Assembly (NCBI RefSeq): GCF_032854445.1
Contig: NC_088304.1
Coordinates: forward strand, 5,890,001 to 5,954,000
DNA from: Liolophura sinensis
Lineage: Eukaryota; Mollusca; Polyplacophora; Chitonida; Chitonidae
Direction: 5' to 3'
Length of the DNA: 64,000 nucleotides
In this document: in pieces, positions 48,101-57,705 of the stretch
Layout of the letters: each line of letters begins with the position of its first letter
How positions within the stretch are numbered: the stretch's first letter is position 1
Made by a program: the position numbers and the translations under genes
Notes under the pieces: generated by a model
Told to the model about the DNA's origin: nothing
Seen by the model: only the letters and a program-made list of their open reading frames with translations
Database searches by the model: none

Positions 48101-48766
48101 TATTTCCCGCACCACCTGGAAGTTCATCTCCGCGGTGCACCGATCAAAATTATTGTGGAACTCCTGCAGGCAGCGGGCTTTTGTTGTGAGGTCTCGCCAT
48201 GGCACCTTCATAGCGACTTCTACCTCGTGATGCAGTCCTTTGTAAACAAGCTTCTTACTGGATGTATCTATCTCTTGATCTACCTGTATGCTATCTATGT
48301 CTCTACAAGAAAGTGGACTTTTCACATCCAAGCCATGCAGCATTTCGGATGTGTCAACAATAAAATCCTCAATGTCCGGAATCAGTGATGACATATGCGG
48401 AGACATCTTAAGCAAAGTGCTTTTGATTTGAACTAGGGCAGATTCAGACAGTAAGGAGTGGCCGATGTGATGTCTTTTCTGGTTGAACATATTATTTCCT
48501 GCCTCCTGTTCGCTCATGTCTTCGTTCAGGTATGGGTCCAGAAGACCGATTTCCCGATCCAGCATGTTAGCTTGCCGGTCAGGATAATGTGGAAATGTGT
48601 CTGACATATCGTCTTCTTGCATAGCTAACTTAGTCTTGCTCTTATCCTCTTTCTGAGAAATGCTGAACAACACATACACAACAAACACGAACACAGTGCC
48701 AATGAGTATCAAGCGCTGTTTGATGCTTAACTTTATACATCTTCTTCTGAATGCCATCGTGTTCAT
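33034..48766 (-). CDS. PKDCC/VLK-like extracellular kinase-fold protein with extra C-terminal domain
   Basis: Eleven exons join in one frame: 47927-48766, 46332-46527, 45258-45464, 44755-44846, 44196-44409, 41864-42160, 40674-40882, 38324-38408, 37067-37249, 34394-34566, 33034-33198; predicted 886 aa. A type II signal anchor spans residues 19-36, so the rest should face the secretory lumen or outside. Residues ~150-542 follow PKDCC (VLK), the secreted tyrosine kinase: Lys in VAMK (187), alphaC Glu (221), SLANLLIYLESSPLGN, DLDE in place of DFG (321), then the C-terminal Cys-rich part (TWGCVYDAV, CDALPQCKSFVAF) ending LFIK where PKDCC itself ends. Residues 543-886 are additional. The catalytic-loop Asp is replaced by Lys304. 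The start could also be Met4. Confidence 0.8.
33986..34130 (-). mobile_element. SINE family A, degenerate
   Basis: TTTATTTATTTATTTGATTG followed by scrambled body text and CACGTTACTTAGGAACCTTC, in the last intron of the PKDCC-like gene. Confidence 0.45.
34567..35815. repeat. 117-bp minisatellite made from an exon's 3' splice site
   Basis: About ten copies of a ~117-bp unit directly upstream (in transcription) of exon 34394-34566. Read on the minus strand, each unit has a pyrimidine-rich tract, CCCCTCAG (or CTCGCAG) and then GTCACCTGGTTCACTTTGAG, identical or nearly so to the first bases of the true exon, plus ACCAGCCAGGGTTTCCT. In every copy the reading frame of the exon meets TGA within about 60 bases, so use of a copy as an exon would truncate the protein. 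A further decayed copy ends near 35815. Confidence 0.9.
36178..36400 (-). mobile_element. SINE family B, partial
   Basis: Reverse complement of the family B body: CGACAATGAGGAGTCACTGG, AGACACCAGACATGACAC, CACCCAGTCACATTATA, CTCTAACCTCTAAGCGCTG. Confidence 0.7.
37337..37672 (-). mobile_element. SINE family B, full length
   Basis: Read on the minus strand it starts with a tRNA-like head (GAGAGCACCCACCTCAAAG, CTGGGACCAAACCTGGG). It runs through GTGCTCAGCACTGAGAGG and GTCATATGACTGAAAAT to CATACATACAT. It inserted next to exon 37067-37249 of the PKDCC-like gene. Confidence 0.75.
37990..38342. repeat. 33-bp minisatellite made from an exon's 5' splice site
   Basis: Begins inside exon 38324-38408 and runs into its intron. 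Minus-strand unit: AGTAATGGATATCTGTCAG plus GTAAGATTCACCTC, 33 bp. Five consecutive units keep a perfect donor, with GT at 38323, 38290, 38257, 38224 and 38191 (first base, minus strand); the fifth reads GTGAG. Further copies to the left have lost the donor (CTGTAAAAT) and vary in length. See findings for the coding consequence. Confidence 0.92.
39020..40150. repeat. Diverged tandem repeat (~140-185 bp) with X-box-like palindromes
   Basis: Six units, each with GGTTACCATGACAACCGTG-like text, then AAATGGACAAATGTGAGTCG, an ATCATCTGTGTATGTATCCA part, AAAACTGTTGGAGTTATAGC and CGGACACGAAATCA. Units two and three are separated by a MITE (39308-39517). The array lies in an intron of the PKDCC-like gene. 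Confidence 0.8.
39308..39517. mobile_element. MITE of ~210 bp with ~50-bp inverted ends
   Basis: Left end TACTGTGAAGTATTTAATTT; right end inverted TACTGTAAAGTACTTATTAT. Further in, GGAACTAATTTTCGTGGATTT pairs with GGAATTTATTTTCGCGGATTT. There is no coding capacity. The target duplication may be TA but flanks are ambiguous. Confidence 0.75.
40205..40415 (+). mobile_element. SINE family B, 5'-truncated
   Basis: TTGCCTCGCTTGGTGCTAAG, GAGGTTAGAACAAGGAAATAG, GTGACTGGGTGGGGTATC and TTAAGTGCGATGTTGAGCCC, ending in CATTCATTCATTC. Confidence 0.75.
41864..48766 (-). CDS. N-terminal part: PKDCC-like kinase domain and Cys-rich tail
   Basis: Six exons. Exon one (280 codons) holds the anchor, a variable acidic stem and the kinase N-lobe; exons two and three hold the C-lobe. 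Exon four is a short polar linker (GDGNNENRRDEQGERPG) and exon five is the Cys-rich module. In human PKDCC the matching strings are SLGRLLHHLAHSPLGS, VTDLDD and CESHAQCRAFVV. The glycine-rich loop is not recognisable: the stretch before VYKG reads EIDTSSKKL. With the Lys at the catalytic-Asp position, this suggests a pseudokinase that may still bind nucleotide. Confidence 0.75.
42549..43403 (+). mobile_element. Possible solo LTR
   Basis: An 850-bp block with a TATA-like TTATTTATATAC near 42692, an AATAAA signal near 43341 followed by a T/G-rich stretch, and an open frame unlike the neighbouring protein genes. It contains an internal direct repeat of about 50 bp (43243-43340, TACTTTAGTATTTGTA). 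Clear TG...CA ends with target duplications could not be shown. It lies in an intron of the PKDCC-like gene. Confidence 0.25.
47044..47297 (+). mobile_element. SINE family A, full length
   Basis: Head GGCGCCTCCGTGCTCTAGTG, B box GAGTTCAAGTCCAGCTGG, body CCATAATGCTGGCGACTGTC and tail CACCAATCAAATAAATAAAT, in intron 1 of the PKDCC-like gene. Confidence 0.8.
47516..47608. repeat. 20-bp tandem repeat
   Basis: About four copies of ACTTTCCAGTTTCACCCTAC, the last ones diverged, in intron 1 of the PKDCC-like gene. Confidence 0.85.
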
Positions 48767-49941
48767 TTCATTCTGTCAACTACACTTCAAGCATGTCAAA
48801 GGGAAGGTTACCCAATCATTCCTGTAGCCACCAGATTAGCACTAGGATTGACAACTAGCTCTTTTTTGGACCATACACATATTAATTCCTGGCTTAGTTG
48901 TGCCCTTATCTGAAACACAGAAAAATGAACATAATACATTTGAAATCTTCTGTTTTCTGTTCAAAAGATACATGTAAATATAATCCAGGGCTCTAAATTA
49001 GAGGAAAATGTTCTTTTTTTTTTTCAATCTGTGCTATTTTCATGGACTATTTTTGGTTAGGCCAACCAAAGAACTGGTTGCTGGTTACTGGGTATGAACA
49101 TTTACTTATGCTAGGTAATATTTAATGCACGTGAGAGCAGCGGTAAATGTTTCTTGTCGCCAGTCTCACATATCTGAGGCGGTTTCCCTTCGTAACTCTC
49201 GCAAATGTTTTGAGAAACACAGGGAAGATAGAGATCTATGTATGAGGAGAAGGTTATGCATGACTGAAATAAAATTATTCAAGAAATCATGAGGTGTACT
49301 TCTTTCAAGTATCAGAGTGCTGTCACACATTTGCTCCTATTTGTTCCTGTCTACCTTGGCAGCAAGTCTGGGTTTAACAAACTGCACAGAATTCTTGGCA
49401 ACAGAAATGATGGTAAAACTTGCCAAAACTTGAACTGAAGTTCAGTTAATGGTCACCAAATAGATCAAGTTGCTCGCAGATTTTGGCGGATTTTGAATAC
49501 ATTTTGAACTCATTCAAAGTGAGTACCTATCTATTTACCCTGTCATTCCTATTGACCAAGAAATGCCTGTCTGCCATTTATTACGGAATGGTGTCACTAT
49601 CGAAGACAACTTTCAAAACAAAGGTGACATAGAACCGCATTTTCGTCTGCTTCCTTCCGATGCCGTTGGTCTATTTTTAGCCACAGGTGCCCTCGTTTTG
49701 GAAGTGTAGGACGCCAATTGTTTTTATTGGTGGAAATATTGTTGATTATTATTCTGGCAAGAAAAGTAGCTACATCAGTAACAAAAGATGAAAATATTTT
49801 CGATAAATATTTTAGTCAGCAATAATTGTGTCGTGCTTTCTGTTACTTCCGGTGTAAGCTAACAAAATTAATGTGTCGAAAAAGAAAGCAAGTATTAAAT
49901 TAATCAGTAAATGCTAGTAAGGACAACGAAACACCTAAGCA
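48767..49941. other. Divergent intergenic/promoter region, PKDCC-like and POLR2J
   Basis: The 1.2 kb between two start codons facing away from each other. It must hold the 5' UTR and promoter of both genes. Only the ETS-type site near POLR2J was recognised. Confidence 0.5.
49845..49853 (-). promoter_or_regulatory. ETS-type site in POLR2J promoter
   Basis: ACTTCCGGT (inverse of ACCGGAAGT), 89 bp upstream of the POLR2J start codon. The same motif stands 102 bp before RNF185. Confidence 0.55.
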
Positions 49942-52900
49942 ATGAATGCGCCGCCTACGTTTGAGAGTTTTCTTCTATTTGAGGGCGAAAATAAGTAAGT
50001 ACTAATACATCAAAGCAGAAGAATTCAACTACGCAGTTTGATCCCGTGTGTAGTTAGGTGTCATCATTGAAAGACCACTTTCCGTGACCTCAACACCTTA
50101 CGTGTTACTCACTATTATCATTCAGCAAAATCGATGGATTTATAAAGATTAGGTGGCTGTTTTCTTTTTGGCCTCCACGTGACTATAGAGGTCATTGTTT
50201 TCCCATATTCACGTGTTTTACTGATTTTTTTTTGTTGATTAAACAAATGAATGTTCAATATCTCCATCTCGCAGGAGCTCTCATGATACACAGTCATATA
50301 TGTTCTACCAACACTAGTCACACATGACCGCTTGGTCCATCTTGGGTGCCATTTTAAAATTCTCACATTCATTGTAATGTTGAGTCCATCCCTGCCTCTC
50401 AAAAGACATGGCACAGATTTCTATGTCATTTTTATGGAATTGAAATTCTGGAATGTCGAATACTGTCATCTTAATTTACTTAATTATTGCCCCACTGACG
50501 AAAGTAATTAACTCTTGCTTTGTGCTTTGTGCCTTGTGCCCTTACAAAGGTGTACTGGAGGTATAGTTCAGCTATACCGGAGGTGTACCATTGTCTAGCT
50601 GGCCACATTAACTGACACCAAGCTCCTTGTCGTGGACAGCCATTTTGAAATGTCACACAGCGTCCTTGTGGTTTCAAAATACAGCTTAATTCTGGCATTG
50701 AAATCCTCCAGATAACTGTCTTCTTTTTGACTATACTTTTATAACAAACTAATATTGTTAGTGCAAGTAAGCTGGGTACCACCAGCACAGACCTCATTGT
50801 AATTCAGAAATTTGTGGTGATTTTTTTGGAGACGTAGTGATTTACTTAGTGTTACGACAAATCAGCATCTATACCAGAAGATGATTGATGATTTAATGTG
50901 GCAGAAAGTGTTTGTTCGACGTAGTTGTGGCCAATGAATGTGGTAAGAGTTAAATGGGGATGTGCATGTGTCACATGCTTCTGTCACGTGCACATTATTT
51001 GAAAAGGGTCTCCTCCAAATTTTTCTTGGTTCGCCTTGAAAAAGTCAGTGAATAATCACAGCAGGCTCCCAGGATATCTCTTCTGTGAATCTATATTATG
51101 GAAACATGCTGAATTGCAGTGCTACCATATGGCTAATTAAAGACTTTGGGACATAGTATTAACAGTGTAACGTTTGAAAATGATTTGTCTAATCTTACTC
51201 TAATTCCTCAACCTTTTCGTGTGTGAAAGAGCATCTTTTAGTGCAGTTTATGCAGACTTATAATTTGATTTTGGAGACAATAGTACATTGATTGAATGGG
51301 CCAATTTCAGGGCTACACAAAAAGTGTAATTTTATCAGTCTGCACAGAATAATGCCTTCAGAATATGCCTGAATAAACACCTTGCAAATCTGTGAAAAGG
51401 TTGAAGAAATACAGTACATTTTTCTGACAGGGATATTTTAGGTGTTTCAGTGGTTTTCCTAAGATTTTATAAACATGTGTGGTTTCTTATTTTTGTTTGC
51501 AGAATAACAATTGAGAAGGATACAAAAGTACCAAATGCAGCTTTATTTACTGTGAATAAAGAAGATCACACCTTGGGCAATATGATTACAACGTAAGTAG
51601 CTTGTTAAGAATACCTTGTTGACACCAGTCAAAAGAAATTAACAAAATTGCCACTTTGAAAAACATGTTTCCTCACCAAGCTGATTCTGGAGGTGAGGTA
51701 CTTTTAAACTTGGTATTAAGATTGGTGTACATAATTTTCAGCTGTTGTTTTTCAGGTTTTTAACATTCTATCTTTGAACATTCACCATTCACTTAATTAG
51801 GGTTCCAAGACAAGACAAACCCCTTTCAGGTCCGGCTTTTTGCAGAATGTTGGAGGTATTGAAAATTTCCGGTTGTGGAACAGTATTTTAACGTCTGTTT
51901 ATTTATGTGATTTATATTTCATTCCTCAAGACAGTAATATTTCACACACAACAGAGCCAACAAGTTAAAGTTGAAGAAACCAGGCTGACCTTGGAGGATT
52001 TACTGTACACAAAATCTTCCCAAGGGCTAACAGTTAGTCTGACACTGCCCATTCTGCTGGGTCTAGATTGGAACACTCCATCAGGGTCATTTCAGGGGGC
52101 AAAATGTGAGACATTTCTAGCTCTTGAGAATCATAACCTCAATAAAAACAGAGGTGATTCATTATGATTTAAAGATGTGAAATACATCAGACTCCATTTA
52201 GAGACATTGTAAAATAACAAGGAAGTGGATAATACAACGTACAATCATTTATGTGACTGAAATTATCATTTTTTACTTGATTCAAAGTCATATCCATGAT
52301 GACCTTGGCTCATTTTGAGGTCATCATGTCTACACCTCAGCCAGTATTGGGCAAGGGGTAAAGTGGGTATTGTCGCAGTGGTAGCCTTCTGTTCATTTTC
52401 TTGTTAACACCCTGAACAGTTTACCTAAAGTTCACCAAACTTACACCAAATGTAACACTTTATCATGAGGCAGAACCCAAAGTTTCAACATCCTTGACTT
52501 ATCTTTCAAAGCCATTATTGTCATTACAGTTAAATTTTATGAAAGGCTTGTTAACTTCGTACCTCTTGAAATTTGTAATCAAAGTTTACAAAACATACAT
52601 ACAAAACCTAGACCTGTAGATAAACCCTATTTACATATGATATCAGTGTTTGCTATCCAGTCATTAGTCATTCCTGTTATTTCCCAGTAAACACAAAGCC
52701 ACAACACACTTTGTCATGAAAATGAACGCACTTGATTTTAAAAACTTCACCTCAGTGTATTGGTCACATGTCCAGTCCTTAAAGGCGCGAGAGTTTTTTT
52801 CCATGCATTGCACTATATTTTCTATCCCAAGCTCTTAAAAACATGGTAATGACCAAGCATTTTGACCCCTGGTAGATGATTAGCTGGTGATCTGAATTGA

Positions 52901-53636
52901 TTGACATCCTGTATAATGAGATGGAATGGTATGTACATGTCTACAGGCAGCTACTGAAAGACCCCCAAGTGGTGTTCGCTGGCTATAAGAACCCCCACCC
53001 GTTGGAGCACAAGTTTGTGGTGAGAATACAGACTACATCAGACTACAATCCTAAGGATGCCATGACAAATGCCATCACAGATCTGATCAGCGAAGTTTCA
53101 CTGCTGGAGGAGAGGTTCAAGGTGTGCAAGAATTCTGGGCCCTTAAGGCCATCATTAAAATGTGTATGTTTGGGGTAACCTCATTTATTTTTTCATTTAA
53201 AAAAATAAATAAATAAAAAAATTAAGTGGGTGTGACCTTAGTGTTAATTATTTTAAAATCCCTACACTAATTTTTCTCTCAGAGGGTTGTGTTACCTCAA
53301 ACAAAGAATTTTTTAAGAATTCCATTGTGTTTATGTATGGACATCAGTGAGGTATCAACGCTGGAAAAGAGGTTCGGTGTTAGTAGAAGGTGTGGGCCTG
53401 TTCGTGTTTTTCCTGTTCATATGTGTTTGCATTACCTGTATTTGTCATAAACATACAGCATGAAGTTTTATTCATTTTTTTTTTTTTGGCAGCGTATCAC
53501 CGTTGAATTTATTACTTACACGTACGTGTATGAAAAAAAGAAAAATTTTCTCCTCATCTGTAAACTTGAGTGTTTCTCTAAATGCCGACTTTAAATTTGA
53601 CAGGAGGCTGTGAAGGAGAAGCAGGAAGGAGAATGA
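49942..53636 (+). CDS. POLR2J: DNA-directed RNA polymerase II subunit RPB11, complete
   Basis: RPB11 pairs with RPB3 to form the alpha-like dimer on which RNA polymerase II is assembled, in the nucleus. Four exons join in phase: 49942-49994, 51503-51592, 52947-53121 and 53604-53636, giving 116 aa (human 117). The N-terminus [18 protein letters not shown], the central [19 protein letters not shown] and the block [20 protein letters not shown] are nearly the vertebrate sequence. The last long helix ([19 protein letters not shown]) and short tail [10 protein letters not shown] complete it. The start is the conserved MNAPP. Identification is essentially certain. Confidence 0.98.
51200..51410. mobile_element. 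MITE-like element, family 'TTCAACCTTTTC'
   Basis: Ends AATTCCTCAACCTTTTCG and, inverted, ATTTCTTCAACCTTTTCAC. The interior has GAAAGAGCATCTTTTAGTGC, GGCCAATTTCAGGG and AATAAACACCTTGCAAAT. In POLR2J intron 1. Confidence 0.6.
53343..53398 (+). pseudogene. Degenerate copy of the end of POLR2J exon 3
   Basis: ATCAGTGAGGTATCAACGCT and GGAAAAGAGGTTC mirror ATCAGCGAAGTTTCACTGCT and GGAGGAGAGGTTC at the end of exon 3, 250 bp upstream. Translated it gives [11 protein letters not shown] against [11 protein letters not shown]. The bases after it (GTGTGGGCCTG) also resemble the true post-exon sequence. No GT donor directly follows, so it is not a usable duplicate exon. Confidence 0.6.
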
Positions 53637-54897
53637 TGGGTTTGTGTGAGCGGAATAATGCCGAGAAACCAACAGTGGTTACGAACACTTCATTCCATAC
53701 CAGGAATGTTCCAACGTGAAGGATCTTCTACGGAATTTCACAGATTGAATTTGTGTCATTATCAGACCAACATGAGGGCCATGCTCGTGGCATTAAACAG
53801 ACAGCTGGGTCATGTGATCCACCTGTTGTGGACAGGCTTTGGCTTGTGAGAAATTGGTGGACATTTATTCAAATTCGAAAATGAAGTACCCCTAGCATAA
53901 TTACACCGTTTTCTAGTGATGCTTTGGATACTTCAGCCTGGACTGTTAGGTCTTTCCGTCGATCATAACTTAACCTGTTGTGGTCATCGTTTAGGTTATG
54001 AGAAATTTGTGCACATTGACAGAAACTCCAAATCAAGTTAACACTCGTATAGTTACCCTGTTTGCCAACGATGTTATGTCAGGTGGCCTTAGACAACATA
54101 TTTCAGCTGAACTGTTTAGTCTTGCTGCAGACCTGACCATGACTTAACATGTTCTGAACATCCATTTGTGGTGAGAAATTTATGGTCACCACTTATTTCT
54201 GTGTGATAATAATTCTCATTTTACTAACGATCTATTTTTTTACCAAAAAAATGTTATTGAAACTTCAGGAGGGCATTTATTTGAACCCCAGGAAACTGCA
54301 TTGAATATGAATTTCTTTGCCATCAGCATTAGTTGCAGCTGCATTTTAGTTGTGTACTTGGAAAATCAGTTTGCGTGATAAGCTTCATTGTACTCTAAAA
54401 GTCGTGTACATGGTTGACAAGGAGCTGGAAGACATACTTTTGTTTTTGTTCTTTTTTTTATGTTCTTATTTAAACATGGGGTAGATGTTAAGGTACTTTA
54501 AATACTAATGCAGGAGTTACGGGTTTGAAATCTTGAGGAGCTGAAAATTTACGAACTTTAGAAGCTCCTGAAGAAAAGAGGTGTCATTTACACATTGAGA
54601 TATATGTAAACTGTTACCTAATTTCAGCAAATGATCCCTAACCTTTTTTTTACAAGACACAAGAGACAGTTTGACCATTTTTACCATCAGTGACAAAAGA
54701 GTTCAAACTCGAAACTCCCCTAGTGTGTTATATTTATTTTTTAAAGAATGGTATTTGTGCTATAGAATAGAAACAGACCCCCTGATAATTTGAATTCCTT
54801 TATCAGAATGTGTACACCTCACTGTCAACCATTTAGTCATTGTCATCATATTTAAAGATCATATAAACATATGCAATGTGTCATTTTATCTGTGTAC

Positions 54898-55062
54898 CCT
54901 AATTCATCAACCTATTTACATATGAAAGAGCAACTTTCAGTGCATTTTATGCACATTTATAATTAGATCAGATCCAACTACATTGGTTCAATTGGCCAAT
55001 TTCAGGCCTTCATAATATGCTTGAATGAACACCTTGCAAACATGCGAAAAGATTGAAGAATA
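54898..55062. mobile_element. MITE-like element, family 'TTCAACCTTTTC'
   Basis: Ends AATTCATCAACCTATTTACA and, inverted, ATTCTTCAATCTTTTCGCAT. Interior AAAGAGCAACTTTCAGTGCA and GGCCAATTTCAGGCC match the copy at 51200. Confidence 0.6.
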
Positions 55063-55736
55063 TTACATATAGGATATGAGTAAACAAAACATATTTTCGT
55101 TTTCTCTCATACTTGTTGTTTTGGCCTTCACTTGTATACAATATCATAATATCTCCAAGTCTTCCTCGTGGTACCATATAGCACGCCCACATTATGCCCA
55201 ATCATCTTCAAGCTAAAGGAATTTAAACAACCATTCAAACCTACATTTTGATTAAAGGACACATGAAACATTTTGGTTTTATTTCTTAATGTGCAGATTA
55301 TCATGCATAATAACACATAACAGTACAAATAAACCGTGTTTATGGAGTAAAAATCAACGATGACGTAATTTCTGAAAAAAAAAAAAGACTTGACAGAAAA
55401 TATGCATAATATAGAGGGGTAATTAAGAGGTATAAAAATACCCATAAAAGGAAAATTTTTAAACAAATTCCCAGGGCATAGTTTTCTTCATTTGACATAG
55501 AAACATAATCCTTGTTTTAAAGTTCCTTTTCATGTATCCTTTAAGTGGAGAAACAAAAGAATATTTCTCTCTGATTTGAATTGTTGCGACCTGTCCTCAG
55601 TGAAACTTTCGTGTGTGGAAACCACAGGATTCATATAATTATTGAAACCTCTACTTACTTCCTTGCAAGTGACAGAACTATTTTCTCATGTTGTGCGTCA
55701 TATTTGGCTTATAACGATATTAAGTGCTGAGCCATG

Positions 55737-55832
55737 GGTTTCTCCGGGCTCTGCCCAGTTTTCTCCCGCCATAATGCTGGCCGCCAAATATTCTTAAGTG
55801 AAATATTCTTGAGTACGGTGTTGAACACCATT
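55737..55832 (+). mobile_element. SINE family A fragment
   Basis: GGGTTTCTCCGGGCTCTGCC, CCATAATGCTGGCCGCC and TGAAATATTCTTGAGTACGG, without head; tail incomplete. Confidence 0.75.
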
Positions 55833-56023
55833 CCAGTCTCAATAATTAAATCTAAAACTGCTCAGCCAAATATAATGATTTCTCACACAGAATCATCACT
55901 CAACCCCATTTTTATTTTTGACCTTTCCCAGGTGAGGTCAAAGTTCACATTTACTTGTTTATTTGATGTACAGAACAGATATACAGAACAGTATTAACTT
56001 TAATGGCTGACAATGCACGATTC

Positions 56024-56196
56024 TTTTATTTATTTGATTGGTGTTATATGCAATACTCATGCAATGTATTACTTATACAATGGCAACCATAATTATAGTG
56101 GGAGGAAACCAGACTGCCTGAGAGAAACCCACGCCATGACCATCCGCAGGTTGCTGACGGACCTTTCCACACACGGCCAGAGAGGAAGCCAGCATA
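56024..56196 (-). mobile_element. SINE family A, 5'-truncated
   Basis: TTTATTTATTTGATTGGTG, ATAGTGGGAGGAAACCAGAC, CCATCCGCAGGTTGCTGAC and CGGCCAGAGAGGAAGCCAG in order. Confidence 0.75.
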
Positions 56197-57481
56197 AGAC
56201 GAGTTCATATTTACCTTGTTACTATCATTCATGTATAGGGACATATCTAGAGTTCCAGAAAATGTTTGTGCTCTAAAACTATTGGATGGTTTATCAACAA
56301 AAAGATCAAGTTTTTCTCATTCACAGACTTAACAGCACTAAGAAAACATCATGTTGAGTTTCATTTAATAATATGCATGGCATAAGACGAGTCAGTTTGT
56401 TCCTAGATATGGCCCTGATGTACCTGCAAAACTACCGAGTCAGAGCAATGGAACTTACGGGTTGGAGTCACCCATTCCTGATCAGATTGGAAACAAATGA
56501 CCTTTGACCCAATTTCTCAGGTTACAAGGTAATATTTGGCTGTTTTGCTAAATATTATGAACACAGATTCCCCAACAGTATGGTGGGCAATAATTGATCC
56601 AATCAGTGGTTTGGGAAGAGTTGTAAATCAGAAGGACTGCTTCGTTACTGGTGTACCTGTAAAACTAGTGATGATCCATTCTGTGCACCAGACAGTGCTG
56701 TTTTCAAATATTAGGCCTACCCAAGATGATTCAGTTTCACAAGGTGACTGCAATGTCAGTTTGTTTGGCACAAGGCTCTGCCAATGTCTCCCTACAGGAT
56801 ATTATATCATTTGCACAAGGACATATTCTGCTGGATGAGTTAAAACAAGCTTATATATAACGGAAGTTACCTCTTTGTGTGTTTGAAAAGTTGTAAATAC
56901 TTGTACTTTAGAATTAATTAATTTCAAAAGTTTACTTTAAGCTGGTTCCCCCAGGGGAAACTGGTTCCAAGGTTTGCTGACATAATTCTCACTGTGATGA
57001 AGTTACCATATCAAGTCAATAAGAGTACACCAAAAGATACACTAACAGCCTTGTGCAAATGACCTACAGTACATTACCACCACTCCCCCCTCCCAAGTAT
57101 CCCAATGTGTGCCTTGTTTTATCCTTCAAGGAGCTAATCTGCTGCGTGCAGGCTAAAGTGGGATGTAGACACGTACACATAAAATCATGGTTGCTTTTAG
57201 CCTCTGATTTATGATATACTCAGGTCTACCACGATTTGTGAGTGGAAGTTACCAGGAGTAAACTATTCCACTCCAGATGTAAAGCTACAGCAAAACCTCG
57301 AGAGCTGGATTTGAACTCAACCTTATAGATAGTAACTGATGGTATTTACTTGATTGGTATTTAATGCCATACTCAACAATTTTCACTTATTTCAAGGTCA
57401 GGTTTATGGATTGAGGACAAATGTCCAGATTTTAAGTCGAAGCCGCAACAGCTGGATGTGAACATGCGACCTCTTTGGTCG

Positions 57482-57705
57482 TTTACTTGATTCAGGTTTT
57501 ATGCCCTATTACAAAATATTTAAATTATGCGATATCAGCCTGCATTATGGTAGGAGGCAGAGCCCAGAGGAATCCCACAACCATCCTCTAGTTTCTGGCA
57601 GACTGTCCCACATACGACCGTAGAGGAAGCCAGCTTGAGCTACACATTAACTCAACTGTGACTGCATTGGTGTGAGGCTCCTGGGTCCTTGTGCTATGCT
57701 AGCAC
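57482..57705 (-). mobile_element. SINE family A, diverged, nearly full length
   Basis: TTTACTTGATTCAGGTTTTATG, CCTGCATTATGGTAGGAGG, ACGACCGTAGAGGAAGCCAG and GAGGCTCCTGGGTCCTTG. A more decayed relative lies just before it (57345-57480). Confidence 0.65.

Noticed and set aside
33034-48766. Two separate neighbouring genes instead of one fusion
   Set aside because: PKDCC homology ends in the middle of exon 41864-42160, which continues in frame, and there is no stop, start or promoter-like signal between the halves. RNA evidence is still needed to be certain.
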